Shown here in pieces: positions 1-5,095 of a DNA stretch of 12,410 bases. The stretch spans positions 1 to 12,410 of the forward strand of contig DGIP01000310.1 in NCBI GenBank assembly GCA_002386405.1, in the 5' to 3' direction. The stretch's first letter is position 1. Each line of letters begins with the position of its first letter. The notes under the pieces are model-generated. The model saw only the letters and a list, made by a program, of their open reading frames with translations. It had not been told where the DNA came from and did no database searches. Made by a program: the position numbers and the translations under genes. This DNA is from Stenotrophomonas maltophilia (GTDB lineage Bacteria; Pseudomonadota; Gammaproteobacteria; Xanthomonadales; Xanthomonadaceae).

Positions 1-317
1 GCACCGTCGAGCACGCGCAGCGAACGTTCGACTTCAATGGCGAAGTCGATATGTCCGGGCGTATCGATCAGGGTCAGGTGATGGGTGGGTTCGCCACGCG
101 GCGCCCAATGCGCCTGCACGGCGGCCGCGCCGATGGTGATGCCGCGCTCGCGCTCGATCGCCGAAAAGTCGGTGGTGGCTGCGCCATCATGGACTTCGCC
201 GACGCGATGGATCTCGCCGGTTTTCCACAGCAGGCGCTCGGTGAGCGTGGTCTTGCCGGCGTCGATGTGGGCAATGATGCCGAGGTTGCGCCGGAGGTTC
301 TGGGTCTGGGTGTTCAT
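1..317 (-). CDS. fusA: Elongation factor G-like translational GTPase, N-terminal part (gene runs off the left edge)
   Basis: The first 105 codons encode the start of a ribosome translocase-type GTPase acting in the cytoplasm. Visible motifs are the G1 P-loop AHIDAGKT (residues 16-23), the EF-G hallmark GEVHDGAAT (40-48), switch-I RGITI (58-62) and G3 DTPGH (85-89), followed by [13 protein letters not shown]. The spacing fits EF-G and differs from RF3 and Typ[10 protein letters not shown] favours EF-G over TetM-type protection proteins. The ATG at 317 matches the usual EF-G N-terminus, though no strong ribosome-binding site precedes it. No rpsG lies upstream, and the gene follows a ~300-nt leader, so this is probably a second EF-G copy rather than the str-operon gene. 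The catalytic G domain is incomplete here, so its specific role (translocation, recycling or antibiotic protection) cannot be settled. Confidence 0.85.
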   Translation of the reverse strand, partial: MNTQTQNLRRNLGIIAHIDAGKTTLTERLLWKTGEIHRVGEVHDGAATTDFSAIERERGITIGAAAVQAHWAPRGEPTHHLTLIDTPGHIDFAIEVERSLRVLDG

Positions 318-349
318 AAAAGGGGTCTCGCTGCTGCCAACATCAGGGA

Positions 350-383
350 GCCGCACGCCGCCGTTGGCTAACGGGCGTGCGGC
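350..383 (-). promoter_or_regulatory. Strong RNA hairpin immediately before the EF-G-like gene
   Basis: GCCGCACGCC (350-359) and GGCGTGCGGC (374-383) form a perfect 10-bp stem. The inner CGTT/AACG (362-365/370-373) can extend it. It lies 33 nt upstream of the EF-G ATG and contains the last codons and stop of the 14-codon ORF at 412-368, so a ribosome finishing that ORF would open it. No U-tract follows on the minus strand, so it is not an intrinsic terminator. A role in translation coupling or message stability is inference. Confidence 0.6.
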
Positions 384-412
384 CAGGTTTGGGGCTCGGC
401 GATCTGGTGCAT
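368..412 (-). CDS. Possible 14-residue upstream ORF in the EF-G leader
   Basis: ATG at 412 to TAG at 370-368 encodes [15 protein letters not shown] perfect AAGGAG Shine-Dalgarno (421-426 on the plus strand as CTCCTT) sits 8 nt upstream, clearly the best ribosome-binding site in this leader and better than that of the EF-G-like gene itself. The stop codon lies inside the 350-383 hairpin, 50 nt before the EF-G start. I do not recognise the peptide. It may be a regulatory upstream ORF that couples ribosome traffic to EF-G expression, or a chance ORF. The strong SD argues for translation, but the tiny length prevents certainty. Confidence 0.45.
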   Translation of the reverse strand: MHQIAEPQTWPHAR

Positions 413-455
413 GGCACGTTCTCCTTCATGCGTGGATGTTGCGAAACACTGAAAC

Positions 456-478
456 GAAAAAAGCGCCCAATGGGCGCT
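456..478 (-). terminator. Intrinsic terminator within the EF-G leader
   Basis: On the minus strand AGCGCCC-ATT-GGGCGCT forms a 7-bp GC-rich stem (478-462) followed directly by six or seven T residues (down to 456). No full-length gene lies upstream on this strand, only the leader ORF at 599-510, so its natural role is premature termination inside the EF-G leader. Its 5' arm is also complementary to a leader segment at 544-534, which gives an alternative antiterminator fold. Confidence 0.8.
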
Positions 479-509
479 CTGTCTGGGGTCCTGCGGTGAT
501 CGGATCCGA

Positions 510-599
510 TCAGCCGCCAGAGGAGCCGCGAGGCAGACGCGCCCGTCCCGCGAAAGCGCGGGTGCGAGTAAAAAACGTCAGGAGCGGCATCGAGTTCAT
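510..599 (-). CDS. Putative 29-residue attenuator leader peptide
   Basis: ATG at 599 to TGA at 512-510 gives a 29-residue peptide starting MNSMPLLTFFTRTRAFAG. It begins about 20 nt after the predicted transcription start and ends at the palindrome before the terminator. The run Leu-Leu-Thr-Phe-Phe-Thr-Arg-Thr-Arg could be where ribosome speed is read. A ribosome slowed there would cover the 562-547 hairpin and leave the antiterminator segment 544-534 free. There is no clear Shine-Dalgarno before either ATG (599 or 590), which is the main weakness. No single amino acid dominates, unlike his, trp or phe leaders. Confidence 0.45.
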   Translation of the reverse strand: MNSMPLLTFFTRTRAFAGRARLPRGSSGG

Positions 600-626
600 G
601 GCGGTGGTTGAGAGGATCTGCGGCGA

Positions 627-654
627 ATTCTAGACCTCTGGGAATGGGTTGCAA
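627..654 (-). promoter_or_regulatory. Sigma-70 promoter for the EF-G leader transcript
   Basis: On the minus strand TTGCAA (-35, 654-649) and TAGAAT (-10, 632-627) are separated by 16 nt. The -10 matches five of six consensus bases. The predicted start near 620 leaves a ~20-nt 5' UTR before the leader ORF at 599. Confidence 0.6.
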
Positions 655-747
655 GCGATTTTTATCTCCACAGGTAGAACACTGACGACTGTGCCGAGCG
701 GATTATCACGCGACCGGGACTAAACTCCCTCCGTCCCCGTTATTACA

Positions 748-774
748 TGCGAATAGGTCGCAATTGCATTGCGA
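748..774 (+). promoter_or_regulatory. Overlapping dyads, candidate Fur operator
   Basis: Two overlapping inverted repeats share a half-site: TGCGA-N5-TCGCA (748-762) and TCGCAA-N5-TTGCGA (758-774). They overlap the -35 of the promoter for the siderophore receptor. Fur sites are typically overlapping, AT-rich hexamer dyads in just this position. The match to the classical GATAATGATAATCATTATC is loose, so Fur is inferred mainly from the target gene. Confidence 0.4.
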
Positions 775-791
775 GCGAAAGTCCTTAAAAT
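764..791 (+). promoter_or_regulatory. Promoter of the siderophore receptor gene
   Basis: TTGCAT (764-769) and TAAAAT (786-791) are separated by 16 nt, and the -35 lies inside the dyads at 748-774. Transcription would begin near 798, about 38 nt before the ATG. The stretch between this promoter and the divergent one at 627-654 shows no gene. Confidence 0.5.
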
Positions 792-835
792 GGCGAGTCA
801 ACGTCGCGCTGCGACGACCCTGACGCTGGCAGTAC

Positions 836-3034
836 ATGACCCCCTCCCCTGTTTCCTTCCGCCGGTTGCGTCCCAACCTGCTCGCCCTCGCCTGCTGCTT
901 CGCCACCGCTGTCGCACCTGCTGCCTCTGCGCAGAACGCCACCGACCTGGATGCGGTGCAGGTCAACGCCTACCGCGCGGCCAACAGCACCAGCGGCGCC
1001 ACCAAGACCAGTACCAGCATTGCCGAGACGCCGCAGTCCGTTGCCGTCATCGAGCGCGCCGAGCTGGATGCGCGCGGCGTGCAGTCGCTGAATGATGCGA
1101 TGCGCTACGTGGCCGGCGTGAGCCTGGAAAGCAGCGGCATCGACAACCGCGTGGACGACTTCCGCATCCGCGGCTTCGATGCCGGCAGCTGGGCAAACAA
1201 CGTAACGCTCGATGGCATGCGCGCCCCGCAGGGCAGCCAGTGGAACCGCAGCATGTTCGACAGCTGGAACCTGGAGCGCGTGGAAGTACTCAAAGGCCCC
1301 TCTGCCGTGATGTATGGCCAGGTCGCCCCCGGCGGCATGGTCAACCAGGTCAGCAAGACGCCCACCCCGGACCAGCAGCAGCTGCTGCGCCTGGGCGTGG
1401 ATGCCAACGGCCAGTACAACGCGGCCTTCGATGTTGGCACCGGCACTGAAGACAACGCGCATCTTATGCGCCTGGTCGGCCTGTACCGCGATGGCGACAC
1501 CCAGATCAAGCACACCGCGCAGGAGCACTGGTTCCTGGCGCCCAGCTACACCTGGCAGATCGCCGAGCGCACCCGCCTCACCCTGCTCGGCATGTACCAG
1601 AAGGACGACGGCGGCTCCACCTACCAGTTCCTGCCGATGGCCGGCACGCTCAACGCCACGCCCCATGGCCACATGAAGAACAGCACCTTCATCGGCCAGC
1701 CCGACTGGAACACGTTCGACCGCACGCTGTGGACGGCCGGCTGGATGTTCGAGCACCAGTTCAACGACCACCTCACCCTGACCCAGAACGCACGCCGCAC
1801 GCACGTGGATTCGCTGTATCGCGGCGTGGTCACCTTCGGCGCGCTCAATGCCGACGGCCGCACCCAGAACCGGCGCGGCGTGCAGGGCACCGGCGATTCC
1901 GACGGCGATACCTTTGACACCCGGTTGCAGGCGCGCTTCAGCACCGGCGCGGTCGACCACACCGTGCTGCTCGGCTGGGACTGGCAACGCGCGGATTGGG
2001 AAGGCGTGCGCAGCGCGATGACCAACCCGCGCGCGATCGACATCTTCGATCCCGTTTACTACCCCTATCAGCCCACCGTCACCACCGAAACGCCCACCGC
2101 CGGCATCAACCGCCAGAGCGGCGTGTACCTGCAGGACCAGCTGGCCGCCGGCAACTGGCGCCTGACCCTGGGTGGTCGCTACGACTGGACGAAAGATGAC
2201 ACGCTGAGCGCCACCCGCAACATCGCCACCGGCATCTCCCAGCCGGGCACGCACAACGTGATCAAGAATGAAGCGTTCACCGGCCGTGCCGGCGTGCTGT
2301 ATGTGTTCGAGAACGGGCTGACCCCGTACGTCAGCTACGCCGAATCGTTCCAGCCCTCCACCAAGTCGCCGCTGGACAGCTACACCCAGACCGCTTTCGA
2401 TCCGGTCACCGGTTCGCAGTGGGAAGCCGGCCTGAAGTACCAGCCGGCCAACGTGGATGGGCTGGTCACCCTGGCCGTGTATGACCTGCGCCAGGAGAAC
2501 ATGATTGTCGATGACCCGGTGGCCAGCCACCGCAACTGCGGGGCTACCGGCACGGCGGTCTGCTCGATCCAGGGCGATGAAGGCCGCGTGCGCGGCATTG
2601 AACTCGAAGGGCGCATCACGCCCATCGCCGGCCTGAGCCTGATCGGTGCCGCCTCGCGGATGGAGTCGGAAATGCTGCGTTCGTCGGCGTATCGGGGCAA
2701 GCAGCTGGCGATGGTGCCGGACCTGTCCGCCTCGTTCTGGGCCGATTACACCTTCCAGGCTGGCGCGCTGCGTGGGTTGAGCCTGGCGGCCGGCGCGCGC
2801 TACAACGGCGTGAGCTATGGCGACAGCGCCAACCTGTACCGCATTCCGTCCTACACCCTGTTTGATGCGGCCCTCCGCTATGACGTGGGCCAGGTCGGCA
2901 ACACGTCGGTCAAGCTGGCGCTCAACGCCAGCAACCTGGCCGACAAGCGCTACGTGTCCACCTGTACCGGTGTCTCGTCGTGCTACTACGGCAGCGGCCG
3001 CACGGTAACGGCCACCGCCACCATCGGATGGTAA
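836..3034 (+). CDS. TonB-dependent siderophore receptor, FhuA/FoxA-like
   Basis: The 732-residue outer-membrane gated channel imports ferric siderophores using TonB energy. Residues 1-32 are a signal peptide ending ASA|Q. A TonB-box-like segment, LDAVQV, follows near residue 38. The plug domain (about 50-165) has the family pattern RIRGFDAG, VTLDGMR, ERVEVLKGPSAVMYGQ and PGGMVNQVSK. The remainder is a 22-strand-type barrel ending in the aromatic residue W of TATIGW. Cys568/Cys576 and Cys710/Cys716 can form extracellular-loop disulfides; the second pair has the six-residue spacing seen in FhuA, which points to hydroxamate ligands. The start is fixed by an in-frame TGA at 821-823 with no other start codon between it and the ATG at 836. 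The Shine-Dalgarno is weak. Iron control through the overlapping dyads is likely; the exact ligand is unknown. Confidence 0.93.
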   Translation: MTPSPVSFRRLRPNLLALACCFATAVAPAASAQNATDLDAVQVNAYRAANSTSGATKTSTSIAETPQSVAVIERAELDARGVQSLNDAMRYVAGVSLESSGIDNRVDDFRIRGFDAGSWANNVTLDGMRAPQGSQWNRSMFDSWNLERVEVLKGPSAVMYGQVAPGGMVNQVSKTPTPDQQQLLRLGVDANGQYNAAFDVGTGTEDNAHLMRLVGLYRDGDTQIKHTAQEHWFLAPSYTWQIAERTRLTLLGMYQKDDGGSTYQFLPMAGTLNATPHGHMKNSTFIGQPDWNTFDRTLWTAGWMFEHQFNDHLTLTQNARRTHVDSLYRGVVTFGALNADGRTQNRRGVQGTGDSDGDTFDTRLQARFSTGAVDHTVLLGWDWQRADWEGVRSAMTNPRAIDIFDPVYYPYQPTVTTETPTAGINRQSGVYLQDQLAAGNWRLTLGGRYDWTKDDTLSATRNIATGISQPGTHNVIKNEAFTGRAGVLYVFENGLTPYVSYAESFQPSTKSPLDSYTQTAFDPVTGSQWEAGLKYQPANVDGLVTLAVYDLRQENMIVDDPVASHRNCGATGTAVCSIQGDEGRVRGIELEGRITPIAGLSLIGAASRMESEMLRSSAYRGKQLAMVPDLSASFWADYTFQAGALRGLSLAAGARYNGVSYGDSANLYRIPSYTLFDAALRYDVGQVGNTSVKLALNASNLADKRYVSTCTGVSSCYYGSGRTVTATATIGW

Positions 3035-3035
3035 A

Positions 3036-3070
3036 ACTCCGACGCTCCGCAGCATGCGGAACGCCGGAGT
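3036..3070. terminator. Long stem-loop between convergent genes
   Basis: ACTCCG-a-CG-c-TCCGCA pairs with TGCGGA-a-CG-c-CGGAGT around a GCA loop, giving a ~16-pair interrupted stem between the receptor stop (3034) and the P4 pilin stop (3081). Only a short T-run (four bases on the minus strand) accompanies it. It may serve as a bidirectional terminator or as a 3'-end stabiliser. Confidence 0.6.
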
Positions 3071-3080
3071 CGTGTTGCCG

Positions 3081-3725
3081 TTACAGGTAGATCACGTTCA
3101 GCGTGGCGCTGCCGTTGATCGGTGCATCCTCGGTGAGGGTCAGGCCATTGGTCGGCATGATCTTCGCCACCACGTGCACGACGCCCTGCAACGCTTCAAT
3201 CGGCGACGGCCCGGTGGTGACCGACTGTTCCGGGGTGAAGCCAAGGATGTGATCCTGCATCAGCGGCGGGTGGGTGTAGGTGGAGTCGCTGCTGGTCCAG
3301 GTCAGGCCGCTGTCCTGGGACGCCGTCCAGAACGCGTCCGCACCATCTGCGGTGACGGCACCGACGCGGATCTCGGCACCGCCGATCTTCTCGTCGGCAG
3401 GGGTCATGCCGAGGCCGTAGTGGCCTGCCACTGCACTGCTGGCAGCGGCGTTGTCGACGCCTTCAAAGGCGAAGCGAACCGCCGATTCGCAGGCCACGGC
3501 CAACGAAATCTCGACCGGCTCGAACACCGTCATGCTGTCGGTGTTCAGCGAGTCGGCGCGGATGTCGCCCAGGTCGGCGATGCCACCACCGCCGAGGTCC
3601 ACGGTGCAGGCGCCCGGAAAGATTTTCCCGGCAATGGAGAGGTCGGCCGTCTGTGCGAAGGCGGCCGGAGCGAAGGCGGCCGAGGACGCAATGGCCAGGG
3701 AAAGCAGGGTCGTGGTGAACTTCAT
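3081..3725 (-). CDS. DUF1120-type fimbrial subunit P4 (last gene of the pilus cluster)
   Basis: This 214-residue secreted pilus subunit has a signal peptide cleaved after AFA (residue 24) and a mature start QTADLSIAGKIFPGAC. Cys40 and Cys79 are 39 residues apart, as in all four pilins here, and suit the intradomain disulfide of an incomplete Ig fold. The family segment YGLGMTPADEKIG follows, and the protein ends in INGSATLNVIYL, the C-terminal beta-strand with penultimate Tyr that chaperones grip in chaperone-usher systems. ATG at 3725 follows AAGGAA. The gene lies after the tip-protein gene but has its own upstream module (3726-3885), so it is probably transcribed separately. Its first ~60 residues closely match P1 and P2, and the insert around residues 110-160 differs most. 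Whether it is a major, minor or alternative shaft subunit cannot be told from sequence. Confidence 0.85.
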   Translation of the reverse strand: MKFTTTLLSLAIASSAAFAPAAFAQTADLSIAGKIFPGACTVDLGGGGIADLGDIRADSLNTDSMTVFEPVEISLAVACESAVRFAFEGVDNAAASSAVAGHYGLGMTPADEKIGGAEIRVGAVTADGADAFWTASQDSGLTWTSSDSTYTHPPLMQDHILGFTPEQSVTTGPSPIEALQGVVHVVAKIMPTNGLTLTEDAPINGSATLNVIYL

Positions 3726-3885
3726 GGTGATTCCTTATGGAGTGGGGTTACAGCGATTGACTTGGTCAATAGCAACCACCTGGTTGATTGACCCTTTGGA
3801 ACGCTGCAAAGGTTACGGGCCGATCACGCCACCACACATGCAACTTTGTTCAAAACCAGGTGCAAATAGTTGCATTTGAGTCGTT
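3726..3885 (-). promoter_or_regulatory. Pilin promoter/leader module, copy A (before P4)
   Basis: This gene-free segment matches copies B (8984-9142) and C (10720-10880). It holds the dyad ATGCAACT-N22-AGTTGCAT (3838-3875, 38-bp span), the conserved block around CCCGTAA-CTTTGC, and a hairpin GGTCAAT/ATTGACC (3764-3770/3787-3793) with inner CAACCA/TGGTTG (3773-3778/3781-3786), then AAGGAA and ATG. The dyad ends 113 nt before the ATG. No good -35 is visible, which is consistent with an activated promoter. Confidence 0.65.
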
Positions 3886-3895
3886 TCCAGCACGG

Positions 3896-5095
3896 CTAGA
3901 GATAGACCATCTCGATGGTCACCGCGCCATCAAGCAGCACCTCCTCACCCGCCGCCAGCGCGGTGGTGGGGGCCAGCTGCACGTCCACGTGCAGCGCTGC
4001 GCTCAGGTTGTCCACGGCGGCAGGCATGACATGGCCGGGCATGGCGAAGGCGTACACCGTGCCCTGCGCATCGAAGCGCTGCAGCGCTGCGCCCTCTTCC
4101 TGCGTACTCCAGGTGCTGGCGCGCTCGCCGTTGCCGCGCAGCACCTGCAGGGCCTGTCCGTCGGCTATTACGGCGCCCAGCGACAACGCGTAGATGCCTG
4201 CCATCCCGCCTCCACCCGCGCCCAGCGCAAAGCGCGCTGGGCCGGGTACTGCTGCAGCCCAGCCGGCCGCTGCCCCGCCGCCGGCACGGTTGTCCAGCAG
4301 CATCACTGCCAGCAGCGTCCGCCCGTTGCAGTTCAACTGCAGCTGCACCGAACGCCGTGCCAACGCGGTGGCTGCGTCCGCAGCCAGGCTGCTGCGGGGC
4401 ACGGTGCCCAGCTCGAGCGTGGCCGGCGTCAACCGTGGCGTACAGGAGCGCGGCATGGCCTCCGCGCGCAGGTCCAGCGCGGCGAACTCGCGGGCGTCCT
4501 CGGCGTTGACCAGGCCCTGCGTTTCCCACACCTGCGCGTCGCGCACCGCGCCCAGGTCGGCGGTCAGCCAGGTCTGCACGTCGATCTGCGCGGAGAGCCG
4601 GCTGCCCGATATCTGGCGGCCGACACGTACCGGCACCCATGCATGCTCGGGCGACCACTCCATCACCTCGGCAATGCGGCTGGGCGGCTCGCCGGGTACG
4701 GTTACCAGCCCGATATCCGCCGGCAGTTCGTCCACCCGTACGTCATGCACGCGCAGGATGTAGCCACCGGCGCCGCCAAAATCGAACTGGTACGGGTCGC
4801 GCGAGTGTGCATGGAACAGCATGGTCAGGTTGATCGGTTGCGGGCACACCAGGTTGAGGAACAGCGTGCGCGTGGGCAGCGCCATTCCGGCCGGGCGGGT
4901 CAGCCCCGGCCGTCGCGCCAGCCCGAGCGGCAGCGTGGTGGCCTGCAGCGGAACCAGCTGCCCGTAGTCGATCAACGCCGGTGACAGCGTCATGGTGCAG
5001 CGTTTGAGCGGGTCGATCCGCGCCTGCGCGGTTGCCGCCGTGGTCAGCAGCAGCGTGCACAGCAGCATCCGCAGCGCCAGCCCGGTCGCGCTCAT
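3896..5095 (-). CDS. Two-domain fimbrial tip protein / putative adhesin
   Basis: The 399-residue exported protein probably caps the pilus and may bind the target surface. The signal peptide ends near ATAQA|R (residue 25). It has two pilin-like domains. Domain 1 (about 26-215) has Cys33/Cys84, LSPALIDYGQL, TLFLNLVC, FGGAGGYIL and LSAQIDVQ. Domain 2 (about 216-399) has Cys218/Cys256, LTPATLELGTV, VQLQLNC, GAGGGGMAGIYAL and LSAALHVDVQ. These segments recur in the same order, so the protein looks like an internal duplication. It ends in EMVYL, like the shaft pilins. ATG at 5095 overlaps the usher stop by 4 nt (ATGA), implying translational coupling. A start further upstream (5125, inside the usher gene) is less likely because it would precede the signal peptide with ten extra residues. 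The ligand is unknown. Confidence 0.8.
   Translation of the reverse strand: MSATGLALRMLLCTLLLTTAATAQARIDPLKRCTMTLSPALIDYGQLVPLQATTLPLGLARRPGLTRPAGMALPTRTLFLNLVCPQPINLTMLFHAHSRDPYQFDFGGAGGYILRVHDVRVDELPADIGLVTVPGEPPSRIAEVMEWSPEHAWVPVRVGRQISGSRLSAQIDVQTWLTADLGAVRDAQVWETQGLVNAEDAREFAALDLRAEAMPRSCTPRLTPATLELGTVPRSSLAADAATALARRSVQLQLNCNGRTLLAVMLLDNRAGGGAAAGWAAAVPGPARFALGAGGGGMAGIYALSLGAVIADGQALQVLRGNGERASTWSTQEEGAALQRFDAQGTVYAFAMPGHVMPAAVDNLSAALHVDVQLAPTTALAAGEEVLLDGAVTIEMVYL

Larger units (their letters stand above)
456..599 (-). promoter_or_regulatory. Putative transcription attenuator of the EF-G-like gene
   Basis: On the minus strand the leader contains: a 6-bp hairpin CCCGCG/CGCGGG (562-547) within the leader ORF; segment GGGCGCGTCTG (544-534); a perfect 16-bp palindrome TGATCGGATCCGATCA (512-497) covering the leader stop codon; and the terminator (478-456). 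Segment 544-534 can pair with CAGAC-AGA-GCGCCC (485-472), giving 11 bp with a 3-nt bulge. That pairing consumes the terminator's 5' arm, so the two folds exclude each other. This is the arrangement of ribosome-mediated attenuation as known from amino-acid operons and tetM. That it senses translation rate is inference. Confidence 0.6.

Noticed and set aside
1..317. The EF-G-like gene as part of the str operon
   Set aside because: No rpsG or rpsL lies upstream; instead there is a long regulated leader and a divergent receptor gene.
785..3055. 756-codon open frame antisense to the siderophore receptor
   Set aside because: It is the shadow of a high-GC gene. The low-complexity Ala/Gly/Val/Arg/His-rich product has no family motif, while the plus-strand frame is a clear TonB receptor.
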